From the NCBI RefSeq assembly GCF_947179515.1, contig NC_067487.1:46715014-46779013 (forward strand): a stretch of DNA of 64,000 bases, given 5' to 3'. The translations under genes and the position numbers were made by a program. The DNA comes from Apodemus sylvaticus. Lineage: Eukaryota > Chordata > Mammalia > Rodentia > Muridae. Under the pieces are notes generated by a model. The model saw only the letters and a list, made by a program, of their open reading frames with translations. It was not told the origin of the DNA and searched no databases. Shown here piece by piece: positions 22,530-34,794 of this stretch; within the stretch, counting starts at the first letter, position 1; the number at the start of each line of letters is the position of its first letter.

Positions 22530-22564
<35 letters not shown>
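22529..22564. repeat. Poly-T run of about 34 bases
   Basis: Could be the A-tail of a minus-strand retroposed sequence lying to its right (22565-22700), whose identity I do not recognise. Confidence 0.9.
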
Positions 22565-22565
<1 letters not shown>

Positions 22566-22769
22566 GCAAAGTAATCTTGCAAACCTTGGAATCCCAACTG
22601 CCCAAGCCACACCTTGTTACCAGGTAGCTTTCTTGTCCCCACCCAGATGGCCCGTCCGTTCCTGCATCTCTGATCTTGACAGAGAAAAATCAAGTATGAC
22701 CTTTATTTTATTTTTTTAATGAAGTCCATGTTGAAAACAGTAAACTGCTGTCTTTAAAAAAAAAAAAAA

Positions 22770-22940
22770 GCTAGACGGACTGGATTCAAAGTTCAAGTCT
22801 ACCACTTTACTAGCTGTGAGACCTTAAATAAAGTTATTTAGGATCTGTAAAAGAATAACATTAGCTCTTAGCTCATTGTGAGTTGTGGGAATTAAATGAT
22901 GCAATCTCTGTGAAATGCTCAGGACACTGTAATCTCTAAG
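22770..22940 (+). mobile_element. MIR SINE
   Basis: Classic MIR order: GGATTCAAAGTTCAAGTC, CACTTTACTAGCTGTGAGACC, a CTGTAAAAGAATAA region and GTGGGAATTAAATGATG. Ancient mammalian repeat. Confidence 0.9.
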
Positions 22941-24626
22941 ATTGGCTTCCTATGCTGTTGGCTAGCTGACCTCTAGTTTCATCTTAGGCACGGTTAGCTC
23001 ATGACTTGATGTAATACACTTGGGAATGGGAAACATGGGGCCACATGACACGGAACAACATATTCACAAGGAACAGTGGTGTCACATTTCAATTTCATAA
23101 CACAACTGAAAAAACAAAGCTAGCAAATGTTGGTTGGTTTGGTTTTTTTTGTTTGTTTGTTTTGTTTTTTTTAAAGACAGTTACACTGACAAAAATACCA
23201 ACTCAACAAAAATCCTTCTAGCTCCAACACCTGCCTTATCAATTCTGTTGTCCTGCGCATGTTTACCCTAAGAGGCCAAGATGGTTTAAGGGATAAAAAA
23301 AATCTGTTCAATAATTTTCAAACATGACAATGGGAGTGATAGATCCTAATATCCTGAGAATGAGAAAACTTGGGGTTGTCTCTTGGTTTTTCGACTGTGC
23401 CGAGGACGTATTATCCTCTGCTGGTTTCTTGTTTGCACTCTTGAGGTCAGGGCTGGGCCTAGACATGCTTGTGATCTGGCTTTGGGCCTGATGGGCCACT
23501 CAGTGGGAATTGTGGCTTTTGCATCTCTTCCAACATGCTTTGTTTGCTGGTCAAGGAAATAGGTTGTCCTTTTGGATTGTTATCCATGAGTTCAGGGGTA
23601 GAGGTAACGTGGATTTGAGTGACATCCGTGTTGGCCCATGAAGCTTTCATCTTTATTGTGGTATTACGTGCTTCACTGAGTTCCAAGCTACTGTTGAGAT
23701 ATTCTTGCTTTAAAAATATTTTGCCGTACTAACCACTGTGGAATAATGGCTTTTAATGTGTTTGAAGTTGATTGATGCTATCATAGAAATCTATAGCGAG
23801 GCATAAGACAATTCTTGGCCGTGCTTTAGAGAAATGTGTTTATGAACACATATAGAATTACCTCTCACAGCTAAAAACTAGCTGTGAGAGATAAAATAAT
23901 TAAAAATAACTAAAATAGCTAAAAGAACTGACTGTCTTGTCAGATATCTCTGTTTGCTTGATATGGTAGCCACTATTTACATGTAGATATTAAATAGTTG
24001 CAAAATATGTGTAAGTTAAATTTTATTTACTTTGAATGTATTTCAATGTAAACAGCCACTATGTGACAGATGGCTGCCATACAGGATAGGACAAGCTTAA
24101 AACATAGTGAAGTCCTTTAAACTCCATGAATCTCATTTCCTCAATGTGCTGTTTGAATTTGGCCATTGAGTTTCTCAACCTCAGTTGCATAATGAATTCA
24201 CTCGAGAATCACTGGAAAACGCTGTTATTTAGGCACATACTCCCAACGTCGTTTATTTGGCATTGATATTTTATTAGCTTGTTGACTTGTTTATTTTGTA
24301 TGAAGTTAGGTGCATACATCTCATAGATTATGTATGGAAGATAGAGAACAGATTTTGGGAATGAATTCTCTCCTTGTATCAAGTGGTTCCTGAGGACCAA
24401 ACTCAAGCTGTCAGACCAGGTGGCAGGGTCTTTTCCCATCTTGCCAATCTGAAATAGATATGTTCTTAGGGCTACAGATAATAGTACAGTCAAAGTTGGG
24501 CACTATTACTGAACCAAATTCTCTCTAAGCTTTCTTCTAGCCCTGTATTTTTTTGTAAATTATGCTCAATTTAAAATAAATAGGGGACTTGTTTTTTAAT
24601 CCTATAATAGATTTACATGTGGGATA
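22941..24626. other. Unassigned sequence
   Basis: Holds T/GTTT-rich sequence at 23136-23175 and a possible decayed retrocopy on the minus strand at 23175-23690 (see findings). Nothing else recognised. Confidence 0.4.
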
Positions 24627-24735
24627 TATACATATATATGTATATATACATACATATATGTACATGTATATACGATATATACATATACATATACACATAT
24701 ACCTATATGTGTATATATATATACATATAAGCTTC
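24627..24735. repeat. AT/ATAC/ATGT simple repeat, strongly self-complementary
   Basis: About 110 bp of alternating purine-pyrimidine with TATATACATATG-type motifs. Both strands are open here because of composition alone. Confidence 0.95.
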
Positions 24736-26025
24736 CCTGAAACACACTTCAAACAATTATTTGGAAGCATCATATCAGGTTGACTTGATCTACTCATCTT
24801 AGGAGTTTTGCCATGTTGTTATAAATCACGAGTTTAAGCTAGAAACAAGGAAAAGGCTGTGTGTGCATACTTGTTTTGGAATCTGATTCCAGCCTTGTAT
24901 CAAAGCTTGGCCATCTGCCCTCGGACCTGCATGGGGTGACCTCACTGAGTAACCCAAGCTGTAAGTTTATGGGACTCTCCGTGGGAGGCCTTTGGACGAT
25001 CAGTTTGGAGCAACACACTATTGCTGAGTTTGTATCTTCCCTGGGATTAGAAAAATAAAGTCTTTGGCCAAGGTATTTTGTCTCAAAGCTACCACAGAAG
25101 TGGGTCCAGGGAGGATTGGAACATTCGTTCCTAGAACATCTAGAGTTTCAAGCGAATGTGCATTTCTCTTAGCTGTGTAAGGCACAGTGGTGAATGAAAT
25201 AGTTTAAAATTTTTTGATTTTTAAAATGTGTCTGACTAACTATAAGATATACATTTGTTTGTTTGTTTTTTGTGGACCTTGACTAATTATACTATTTCCA
25301 TAGGAGAACAAAGAATTATGCATACAAAATGTTGGAGATCATAAAGAAGGTATTACATGTTGTTTTGATTACCATCTCACAAAGTCTGTAACTCAATTTC
25401 ATACTTCTTTGCATATCTTAATGGGAGAGATGATTTCACAAACAAGTAAATCTCACTAAGAAAATGCTGGTGTCTGTTCACAAGAATCAATAAGAGTCTG
25501 TTGCGTGACTTTTACTAGGGAGATATAAAGAAGGCATAATTTCTAGAAATAGGATACCAAAAAGCCAGAGAAGTGATACCATCCAGGTCCAACTTAGAGA
25601 ACCAGTGAATTTATTGATGTTATTTATTTACAGGAGTATGGGCAGCTCAGCTGCATCACTGACTGGTCCTACCCTGACATGGGTGATAACACGTAGATGC
25701 TTCATCTATGAGGTCTCTCCTCCAGTCAGCTTTCCACCTCTTCTATAGATACAGGACCATGCGTAGCGGTCGGCCAGAAGGGAGTGCAGTTAGATTGGAT
25801 TGAGTTTCTGGTGATGGCCTCTTCCTTTCATGATCAGGTCAACAGTCCCACTGTAGTTACCACAACCTAGTTCTCACCGTACCATTTTGCTTATCTTGTT
25901 ATCGTGAATTAAAGTTCTATGATAGCCAGTGTCACTGGTCAGGTTGAAAGAGCTCTATTACAAGAGACCCTACCACATACTAATGCACAAATCACTTCAG
26001 AGAACGTTACAGATATAAATGTGAA
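24736..26025. other. Unassigned sequence
   Basis: No family assigned. Bases about 25560-25900 feel LTR-like to me but I could not fix a family or boundaries. Confidence 0.35.
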
Positions 26026-26029
26026 TGGC

Positions 26030-26690
26030 AGAACTCTTAGACAAATTCTTGGATACAAAGTACTCTCTATCTCTTAGGTTATAGAAATAAGACAAAAACA
26101 TTAACAGGGAAGCCTAATGTTTACCTTCACAAAACCAAAAAAAAATTATGCATTAAAAAAACAAAAGTAAAGAGACAGTATGGATGTGGAAAATATATTT
26201 CCCAACCATAGTTCTTTTTTAAAAAGAGAGTGAACTCTTACCAACAATAAGACAGAAGAAGAAGAAGGACAAGGAGGACGAGGAGGAGAAGAAGGAGAAG
26301 AAGAGGAGGAGGAGGAGGAGAAAAGAAAAAGAAAAGAAAAAAAAAGAAAGAAAAGGAAAAAAATAAAACCCAAATACTGCTAGACAGCTCTTCACAAAAG
26401 ATACTATATCTGTTAACAAAAAAATGTGAAAAAATGATGTCCAGCTTCTCTAGTAATCAAGTAAATAAATTTTAAAAATAATACAGCATTAAAAACCATA
26501 AAAGGTTATCGGAAAGTATAAAAACCAGTGCAAAGCATTGGCAAGGAAATGGACAAATAGAAACACGCAAGCATTGTTAATGGGAGTGAAATGGACATGG
26601 CGCTTTAGAAAAGCATCTTGACATACACAGGGAAGTTGGTGGTGTGCAGAGCCACCACCTGCATATCTCCTAGGTAAGGCTTTGTGCATG
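26030..26690 (+). mobile_element. Old L1 ORF2 3' region, sense, with GA-rich repeat
   Basis: Fragments follow sense ORF2 order: TGGATGTGGAAAATATATTTCCC near 26181, GATGTCCAGCTTCTCTAGTAATCA near 26434 and CATTGTTAATGGGAGTGAAATGG near 26572. A GAAGAGGAG-rich block at 26246-26367 interrupts it. Confidence 0.65.
26246..26367. repeat. GAA/GAG-rich purine repeat
   Basis: Low-complexity purine run with AGAAGAAGGA and GGAGGAGGAG units grading into AAAAGAAAGAAA. Confidence 0.95.
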
Positions 26691-27129
26691 CTTGAAGGTG
26701 GATATTTCTCCAAGTAGCTGTCAACTTGTTCCTTGTAAAAACAAAACATTGAAAATACTACTACAATCAGTCGGGAAAGTAGTCGGCTCGCGGTGGCGAT
26801 TCTTGGGGATTCGAGGACTAGAGCTGCTGTGTCAATATGGCTCTTTATACTGTGATATGTGAAGAGTGAGAAGGGAACTGGGGTGATCGGCACTGTGCTT
26901 TTCACTACGGCCTTAAAGTAAGCAATGTGGGTAGTGGCACCACCCTCAATGGGCCTTCTCTCTTGAAGATAAGGCAAGATGCCCCTGGTTATGTTAGCTT
27001 TATGACAGGAACATGGGATTGGGGTGCAGAGTTTCAAGTTAATTTGAAATGGTTCCTCAAGCACTGTGGCTCCATAGATGATCATTACACAGAGAGCTTG
27101 TGTTATGGTAATTTCTTACTCTAACATGC
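26691..27129. other. Unassigned sequence
   Basis: Part of a 198-codon minus frame (26489-27085) whose downstream half is antisense to L1. No domain is seen and it is judged chance. Confidence 0.4.
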
Positions 27130-27510
27130 CCTTATAAACACACACACAACTAGTTATTATAAACTATATACCTAGATTGGGCAGATATATCACTATATTA
27201 ATTTATTTCCCAGCTATGAGACCCCTTGCTAATTGCAGAATTTCCAGGCCTTTTGGTTCTGGTTCATCTTCCTTCTACCTCCTCCTCCTCCATTCTCCTC
27301 TCTTTCCTCTTCCCTCTCTGAGACCTCCAGTCCCTCCTTTCCCTTCCACTGCCCACTCATCAGCTCTAGCCTTTAGTCGACCAGTGGGGAGAAGGTTCAG
27401 TAAGATCACCTGAGTATGTGATCTACTCCTTTTCTGGGGTAACCTCTCTTGAGAAAGAAGAATTAACATCAAAATACAAACAGAACTAGGGCAACCCACA
27501 AGTTTGGATG
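27130..27510 (+). mobile_element. Unassigned interspersed repeat, copy 1
   Basis: The text matches, in reverse orientation, the insertion at 63225-63975. Shared strings include ACCTAGATTGGGCA, TTCCTTCCACTGCCCA-like and GTATGTGATCTACTCCTT. I do not know the family; it behaves like an interspersed, possibly LTR-derived element. Confidence 0.7.
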
Positions 27511-28175
27511 CTTAAAATGTTTTGTCAAGAAGCAAAAGACAGTACATTTACTAGTCTGCACAGAATAGCTAATGGCACGAGTCTAGAGATTAAGGACAGG
27601 AAACCATAAAGTCCCAACCTAAGGGACTTTATAAACGTTACTAGACAATATAACATAGTTATTGAGTTTTCATGGCTCGTGGGTATGAGTCTCAGTCCCA
27701 AACTCAGCTGCACAGGAAACTTTAATAAAGATTCACATCTTTTCTAAGTCCCCTTCTGGCCCCAGTCCAGGGTGAGGGAGAATGAGGAGGCTCGTTGTGG
27801 GTGCTGTGAGTCCTGGAAATCCCATCTGGTTTCACTCTCTTCACTGACCTGATGTCGCTGACCCCTTACGATGTGCCCTTCCACCTCGATGGCTCTCTGC
27901 ACTCCTCCCCTGCTGTCCAATGGATCAGAAATCCTTCTGTGGCAATATAAGCTTGCTCTATCCTAGCCAAGCAGAGGTGGGGAAGGAAGCATTAATTGCT
28001 ATTTCCAAAACATTACTCTCTCATAAACTTCTCTTCCATATGGTAGCTTGAATCTAGACAGGAAATGAACATGTAAGAGTTTTGTGGGGAGGGGGAGGTT
28101 GGGGAGAGGTAGCTGCTTAGGTAAATCTGGTCAGATTACAGCTATGTGACCAATCATTATAAAAGCACTTACTTT
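27511..28175. other. Unassigned sequence
   Basis: Nothing recognised. Confidence 0.4.
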
Positions 28176-28323
28176 ATTTTTGAGATAGTCAGAGTCTCAC
28201 TATGTAGCTCCAATTGGCCTGGAACTCATTATGTAGACCAGGCTAACCTCCAACACATAGAGATCTGCCTAGCTCTGTTCCAGAATACTGGGATTAAAGG
28301 TGTGTGTATTGACATGCCCAGCC
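28176..28323 (-). mobile_element. Old B1 SINE, antisense
   Basis: Reverse complement of B1 (GAGTCTCACTATGTAGCTCC ... GGGATTAAAGGTGTGTGT), diverged. Confidence 0.88.
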
Positions 28324-28335
28324 ATAGAAGCAAAG

Positions 28336-28408
28336 CCAAAACAAACAAACAAACAAACAAACAAAAACAAAACCAGAAAACTAACAAACATACAAACAAA
28401 CAAAACCT
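28336..28408. repeat. (AAAC)n repeat
   Basis: A-rich AAAC/ACAAAC tract of about 70 bp. Confidence 0.92.
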
Positions 28409-28429
28409 CCACTTCCTTTAAAAAGAAAG

Positions 28430-28606
28430 AGCCCACCTTCTTGACAGAACAAGGCAGGAAGATTGAAAATTCAAGGTTTGTCTGGGCCAATCCAGACAAT
28501 TTAATGGGATAACGTCTGAACATAAAAAGTAAGAAGGCTGGGGGATATAATAAGCTCAATTGCCTAGCATGTGTGACGTCCTGGGTTCAATTCTCAGTGG
28601 AGGGTT
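28430..28606 (+). mobile_element. B1-like half followed by ID-like SINE
   Basis: A degraded B1-like stretch (AAGGCAGGAAGATTGAAAATTC) leads to AAAAGTAAGAAGGCTGGGGG and an ID-like segment with GCCTAGCATGTGTGACG and GGGTTCAATTCTCAG. Confidence 0.65.
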
Positions 28607-28702
28607 GGGAGTAGGAAAGGAAGGAGGGGAGATGGGAAGATGGAAAGAAAGAAGGGAGACAGGGAAGTGGACTGATCTTTTTTTTTTAAAAAAATGTATT
28701 TC

Positions 28703-28915
28703 AAGGGTTGGCAGGATGGCTCAGTGGGTAAAAGCAGTTGCCACCAAGCCTGATGATCTGAGTTTGATCCCAGGATCCACACAGTGGGAAGAGAGAATGA
28801 ACTCCTGAGAGTTACCTTTTTACTCCACGTGTGCCTCCATCATGTGCACATATCTTTCATGTGTGTGAACACACATTTGCTCATACACACAGCAGATACA
28901 AATTAATGTAAGTTC
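28703..28915 (+). mobile_element. B3/B4-type tRNA-derived SINE
   Basis: Starts GGGTTGGCAGGATGGCTCAG, continues through CCACCAAGCCTGATGATCTG and a CA-rich tail. Confidence 0.85.
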
Positions 28916-29349
28916 TAAAGCATGTAAGTTTTCCAACACTTTGTTGCTGTCAAGGCAATATATGAGAACTAATATAATGTTATGTTATATATAACTAATA
29001 TAATATAATGTTAAAAAATAATAAATGTTTTGGCAAGTACATACAGAAAGAATTTTCAGGGTTACACTGACTACATAGCTTTCAGGATGGGATCCAGGAC
29101 CTCCTGCCTACTAGATTAGTGGTCTGCTATTAAACTACATCTCCAGCACTCTTTTTACTTTAAGAATGGACCTAATTAAGTTGTCTTTCTTTTAGAAGTC
29201 CCTATTTAGTAAGAGGTGGCATCTCTTCACAGACTGACACAAGGTACAGTGGACTCTGAGGCCTAGAGAGTTTTATTTCTTACTATGTCTCAACTTGGCT
29301 ATTCCAGAGGGACACCTAACTCAAAGGGCAGAACCAGGCTTGTTTTTCA
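28916..29349. other. Unassigned sequence
   Basis: AT-rich left part with TAATATAATG repeats; otherwise nothing recognised. Confidence 0.4.
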
Positions 29350-29482
29350 AAAGATGAATTTTCTATGTAGTCCTGGCTGTCCTAGAACTTGCTTTGTAGA
29401 CCAGACTGGCCTTGAACTCAGAGATTCACTTACTTTTGCCTCCTGAGTACTAGAACTAAAGGTGTGTACCATCACACCCAGT
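29350..29482 (-). mobile_element. Old B1 SINE, antisense
   Basis: Reverse complement of B1: TCTATGTAGTCCTGGCTGTCC through AAAGGTGTGTACCATCACACCC. Confidence 0.9.
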
Positions 29483-29611
29483 TTCGAGATTAATGTTTTA
29501 AGATTTAATCAGAAAGGGGTCTTTGAAGACGCACGCCTGGTGTTGGGGTAACAGTGTCTGAAACATTTACCCAATAAACCAATGATTCTTCAGCGATTGT
29601 ATCTAGACCAG

Positions 29612-29710
29612 CAGCTCTTGGGAAACTGATGACGTTAAAATTCTTCAGTTCCACCCTCAGACTTCCCGAACTAGGACTTCTTGAGGGAAGGCCCTGAGTG
29701 CTAAAATTTA
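29612..29710 (+). mobile_element. Possible MER5A (hAT) fragment
   Basis: The order CTTGGGAAACTGATGACG, AAATTCTTCAGTTCCACCCTC, CTAGGACTTCTTGAGGG resembles MER5A-type hAT-Charlie fossils. Short and diverged. Confidence 0.55.
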
Positions 29711-29946
29711 AGACCCTTTATACTAAAGAGGACAGTCAAACAAGTGACTTAGAATCGCTCAAACGCCAAGTCCATACTCACTGGAGGTCAGTCACATTGA
29801 TAGGTTTAGGGCTTGAGGGGAAAGCAGAGAAAGCATGGTGCTTAGTGGGGACCAGGCAGGCTGTGGTTTACCCCCTCTGAAATCTAGGTTGAAGTCTAAT
29901 CCCCATCATGACATATTAAAATGTAGGACCAAATGGGTCTTAAGAG

Positions 29947-30150
29947 ATGCTTGTAGGTACTAGAGAGACAGCACAGTGGTAGAGAGTGTATACTGGTCTT
30001 GCAGAAAATGGTGTTTGGTTCCTCATACCCATAAGGTGTGTCTCATGCAGCTCTAGGAAATCCAACACCCTCTTCTGGCCTCCATACACACTGGGAATTC
30101 ATATGCACAACGTATGTGCACATAATTAAAAAGAATCAAATACAGGAATA
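29947..30150 (+). mobile_element. B3 SINE
   Basis: A tRNA-like head (AGAGAGACAGCACAGTGGTAG) is followed by AACACCCTCTTCTGGCCTCC and an A-rich end. Confidence 0.78.
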
Positions 30151-30343
30151 AAAAAGAAGTGACTAGATTTCTACCCTCAGGAATGGATTAACCCATTCAT
30201 GCAAGTAGTGATTTGATGAGTCTGCAAAGTTACTGTGCTATTTTGATAGTAAGGCTGCTATAAAAACCCATCTATGTCTTTGAATTTCCTGTCTCTCCAT
30301 TTGATGCCCACACTGTTGTTGTCCTCAAAGAATGTCATCACCA

Positions 30344-30548
30344 TAGCTAGTGAGATGGCTCAGCAGTTAAAGGAACTTGCTGCCAAGCCTTCAATTGTCC
30401 TTCAAACCCCAGGACCTGTACAGTAGAACGGAAGAACTGACTGTTACAAGATGTCCCCTGATCTCCACACATGTGCTGTGGTGCACCAACTCCCATGAAA
30501 ATTGAATCAACAAATAAAGAAATCTAAAACTAAATGTTAAAAAAAAAA
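30344..30548 (+). mobile_element. B3/B4-type SINE
   Basis: AGTGAGATGGCTCAGCAGTTAA head, GCTGCCAAGCCTTCAATTG, CCCCTGATCTCCACACATGTG, then AATAAA-rich tail ending in an A-run at 30539-30549. Confidence 0.85.
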
Positions 30549-30549
30549 A

Positions 30550-31050
30550 TGTCACCACCAGGCTCAATACCTCAAGTACGAACATGAAACAGGAGCGAAA
30601 ATACCACCCTCACCCCTTTTTAAATGACTTACCCATTCAGTAGTGCTGAAACAGAAAAATGGATAAGGCTATGTGGGAAATGCACGTGATCTTGGCTCTT
30701 CATTGAAATAGCCAGCAGTGAGTCAGTGTTGCCAAGCAACAAAACAATGATAAGCTATTGTCAGGGGCAGGTATGTGAGAAAGGATTGTAAACCTCAAGG
30801 GTCTAGTAGGAGTAACATGTAAGCAGTCAAGCAATTGTCAGTGCTTGTAGCTCACTGTACATTAATGTTACTCATTGGGTGCATTAGATCCTGAGGAAAA
30901 AGATGAAGGACAGGGATGGGAATGTCAGGGAAAATCTTGAGAGCTACGACACAGCTAAGGAGTCAGGGAAATGAGTATAGTTGAGCATGGTGCCCATTCA
31001 TCTTTTATTACTGTTAAAGCCATTAGAATAAATGGCTGGTACAAGACATT
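30550..31050. other. Unassigned sequence
   Basis: Nothing recognised. Confidence 0.4.
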
Positions 31051-31051
31051 T

Positions 31052-31408
31052 CTTGGTTTGGGTTTCCATTGCTGTGAAGAGACAACATTATCAAGGCAAC
31101 TCTTACAAAGGCAAACATTTAATTGGGGCTGACTTATAGTTTCAGAGGTTTAGTCCATTAACATCATAGCAGGAAGCATGGTAGGTAGCATCTAGAGAGA
31201 CACAGTGCTGGAAGAGCTGAGAGTTGTTCATCTTGATCCGAAGGCAGCCAGGAGAAGATTGGCTGGGTGGAGCCTGAGCACAGGGGGAGACCGCCAAAGC
31301 CCACCCCATAGTGACACACTTCCTTCAACTAAGACTACACCTCCTCCAATCAGGTCACACCTCCTAATAGTGTCACTTGCTGTGGGCCAAGCATCTATAA
31401 CATCCTGA
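31052..31408 (-). mobile_element. MaLR-like LTR, antisense
   Basis: Text begins TTTCCATTGCTGTGAAGAGA and contains AAACATTTAATTGGGGCTG and GTGACACACTTCC, the antisense form of a common rodent MaLR-like LTR. Boundaries are approximate. Confidence 0.87.
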
Positions 31409-31461
31409 GCCAATTTCTATAGTAAGTACTTTACCATATCCCTTCAACTATTCAGGAAAGA

Positions 31462-31858
31462 AGTATATATGTATGTATGCTTGTGTGTATGTATATATGT
31501 ATGTATGCATGTGTGTATGTGTGTGTGTATGTATGTATGTATATGGTATAAGCTCATATGTTGGTACACATATATGTGGAGGGAGTTGTGGAGACTGGAG
31601 GGCAATGTCAGTTTGTCAGTTGTCTTCCTCAGTCTCTACTTTTTCTCTTCTTTCCTTTCTTTTCTCCTTCAACACAGAGGCTTTCACTGAATCTGAGTTA
31701 GAAAGCTTTAAGGATGCTCCTGGTTTGGCATCCCCAGTGCTGGAACCAGAGGTGTGTACCACTGTGCCCAGTTTCTTACATGTGTCTTGGGGATCCAGAC
31801 TCAGGTCCTTACACTTGCATGTTAAGCACTTTAGCAACTGAACCATCTTTCCAGGCTC
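31462..31858 (-). mobile_element. B4 SINE, antisense, with TATG tail
   Basis: A TATG/TGTG tract (31462-31543) forms the tail; the body runs from GGAGACTGGAGGGCAATGTC through GTGTGTACCACTGTGCCCAG to the tRNA-like head complement AACTGAACCATCTTTCCAGG. Confidence 0.85.
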
Positions 31859-32011
31859 TGAAAAGAAACATTGCAACTGTTTTATTTGCATATATCTGCA
31901 TACATACATATTACATATATATTTTCATTAGTATATTGTTGGTTTTTAATGTTATATGCAGGGATATTTTCATTGTAGATTTCATTATGTGCAGTAGAAT
32001 GTTATTCCATA

Positions 32012-32140
32012 GGGTAACATGGTGGTACATGACTATAATCTTAGCACTTGGAAGTGGATGTATGTGTTCAAGGCCAGCCTCTGGTAGACAGTATGTTGGA
32101 GGCCATCCTAGGCTACATGCAACTATGTCATAAAATCCAT
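32012..32140 (+). mobile_element. Old B1-like SINE
   Basis: AACATGGTGGTACATGACTA, TTAGCACTTGGAAG and TTCAAGGCCAGCCTCTGG follow B1 order at high divergence. Confidence 0.75.
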
Positions 32141-32149
32141 CACCATCAT

Positions 32150-33555
32150 CACAAGACATTACAACATCATGGGACTAAGAAATAATAAAGTTGATTATCA
32201 GGCACTCAATACTTTTATAGAATTGTCTTAAATGTTACACCTATTCATATAGACTGAGAGAAGCTCTACCTTCCACAAATCATGACCAGGTTGATAATTT
32301 TAAACAATATATCAGGACATATGCTGCAATTGCATCAATTTATGGGACAGTTGAGTTTGATGGGAATTTCAGTGAACATTAACGTTGCACATACACAAAC
32401 CACCCCCTTGACTGCCTCCCTCTACCTTCTATAAAACAAAACACAATTGCTTAGATAATTATATACAGGTTAGTCAACATAAATATTCTTGGAACATTAA
32501 AGTTCCTGCGGGGGAATTCCCTGTTGTTTGTGATCATTTCTTTCAGAACAGGCAGATAAGCATCCCTGGCCCTTGATCTATGGTTCAAGATCTAACCCCT
32601 CCTCGAAAGATGCCTTGGAGAAGACCACCCTCCCCACACACCTTGAGCACCATTGTTCTGAAATCTAGATAGATTTCCCGGTTCCTTTTGTCAAACCCAG
32701 CTTGCAGCTGGCTGCCAAAATAGGAAACAGCTGAAACTCATTTAGCACACACAAAAAAACTTTGACAATTTTATCTCTGTTTTCCTTACAGGGATAATTT
32801 ACCTGTTGTTAGAATAAATGGCTGATACAAAGAAGAAAATTGTAGGGTTCTAAAACACAGCAGGAATTTTGATGATAGGACTTCTGCCAGCAGAACCTTC
32901 CAAGTTCTCCTGCCATCTGGTCTACCTACAAAGTAAACATATGCCAGAAGCAGGTGTTTTGAACCTTTAAACCAAGAGTGCTGGTGGAGGTCTGACCATC
33001 TGGACAGCAGCAGGGATTCTGTGGACTTACCTAGTTCCATGAAGAAGGCAGGAACCTGAAACTAAGTCACCTGGGCAGGATTTAGGAAAGCAACACTCTT
33101 AACTCTATTCAGGGAGATGCTCACGGAGAGGCTTGAGGAAATAGTGAATCTAAGTAGGGATATGCAAGAGGGGAGTATTATTCATAAACGTGTAAGCCCA
33201 GAGGACGAACAAACCCACATGGATAGTGCAGAACTTTGAGGGCTGGGGCAGCCCCTATGTCTGATGCAACAGAGACAGAAAGAGTTTCAGAGAACTTAAG
33301 AGCAGTGGCTCTTAGAGAGTTTGGGTCCTTTGTGGAGGAAGGCATTCAGTTTGAGCTGACCCTTCAGGGAGGGAATTGAAGATTCTTCCATTCTCTGCTT
33401 ACTAGTAAGGAGAACAAACCCAATGGTGTCAGAGGGCAAAGCAGTTTGTCAATGAAGCAGAGTCCACCTTCTGGGCAGTGAGAAGCAATAAGCACATTCA
33501 TTTACCTCTGCCATACATGGATGTGAGATCAATTTGACTATGTTGTGCAGAATAT
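32150..33555. other. Unassigned sequence
   Basis: No gene or repeat recognised. Parts may be old LTR sequence I cannot place. Confidence 0.4.
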
Positions 33556-33556
33556 A

Positions 33557-33558
<2 letters not shown>

Positions 33559-33595
<37 letters not shown>

Positions 33596-33862
33596 CACGT
33601 GCTTGTAGAGGCCAGAGGGCAGCCTCAGGTATTGTTCTTTAGGGTTCATAATTGAGACAGGGTCTCTCTTTGGGGTCTTGGGCTCCCAACTTTGGCCAGG
33701 CTGATTGGCCAACAAGCTCTCGTGCTCCATCTTTCTCTGTCTTCTCAGTGGTGGGATTATAGCCACCATGGTCTGTTTCGTTCATGAGTACTGGAGATCA
33801 AACACAGGTCCCTGGGCTTATGCTGCAGACACCTTCCTGACTGAACCATTTTCTCAGCCCTA
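33559..33862 (-). mobile_element. B4 SINE, antisense, with (TG)n tail
   Basis: A (TG)n tail at 33559-33593, then GAGGCCAGAGGGCAGCCTCAG, GAGACAGGGTCTCTCTTTGG and the head complement TGACTGAACCATTTTCTCAGCC. Confidence 0.86.
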
Positions 33863-34019
33863 CAATTCACTTTGCAAAGTGAAATGGAGCAGGTTGTGTT
33901 TGAGACCACAAGCTAAGAAGATCAGAAGCAGGGGTAGTAGAAAATAGCTCGAGGAAATTATTGTTTAGTCTCTGGCTCCTACTAGTACTTAGTTCTTAGT
34001 AACTGAAGACAAGCCGATG

Positions 34020-34235
34020 CAGAAGAAAGAGCACAGACTTTGGAGCCAGACCTGGTTGGGAAATTCTACATGGCAAGGAAGGAGGACACTTGGCCCAAGT
34101 GCACCTCGTCTGCACCTTGGTCTCCTTTTCTAATGCCAAAAAGAGGTTGATGAGGCCAGCCCTATATCATTATGAAGACTAATGGGATTGCAAGTAAGAA
34201 ATGGAAGCCATTTAAAACACCCATGTACTGTAGGT
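34020..34235 (+). mobile_element. MIR SINE
   Basis: AGAGCACAGACTTTGGAGCC followed by a CTGCACCTTGGTCTCC region and TGAAGACTAATGGG, in MIR order. Confidence 0.82.
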
Positions 34236-34239
34236 GTTC

Positions 34240-34790
34240 AGCTAATATTAAACTAGGGTTCTCAGACCAACTATGTCAGCATTTTCTGTGACCTTGTAAA
34301 GTTATGCAAATCCCTGAGGGGTGGGGCCTAGCATTGGGCATGCTCAACTGTGAGAACAAGTTATGCCTTCTGTAACCTGCTAGAGGAACAGATTTTTTCA
34401 CTTCCAGATTCCTGTTCTTGTGGAAGGAGAGAGGCACACTGTTGTCCTGTCCCAGTCCTCTTTCTGACATATCTCTACCCCTGTAGGTGGTTCCTAATCA
34501 CATCAAAGGTAAATTCTGTCTTGCTGTCTGTGATAAACTCTGGAGGGGACAAAAAAATTTGTCTTGTACTTCCTTATTTGGATAGCCAATTCGAAATCTG
34601 AAGTCAAGTACTGATGATGTGTTTTGCATTCACACATCAATGCCTCCTCCAATGAGCTTTTTCAGCAATTATGTTAGGATTTTGGCTTCTCTGCTTCATT
34701 CTTGCATTGCAGCTACTTTTCAATGGACTCTGGGAAGAGAGAGATTTTACCCTGTGATATCCTCCAAAATTATCCCCCCAATAATCTCAA
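34240..34790. other. Unassigned sequence
   Basis: Nothing recognised. Confidence 0.4.
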
Positions 34791-34794
34791 CTTC

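Noticed and set aside
26489..27085. 198-codon minus-strand frame, longest outside low-complexity DNA
   Set aside because: Its downstream half is antisense to old L1 ORF2, no domain is visible, and no splice or promoter context supports it.
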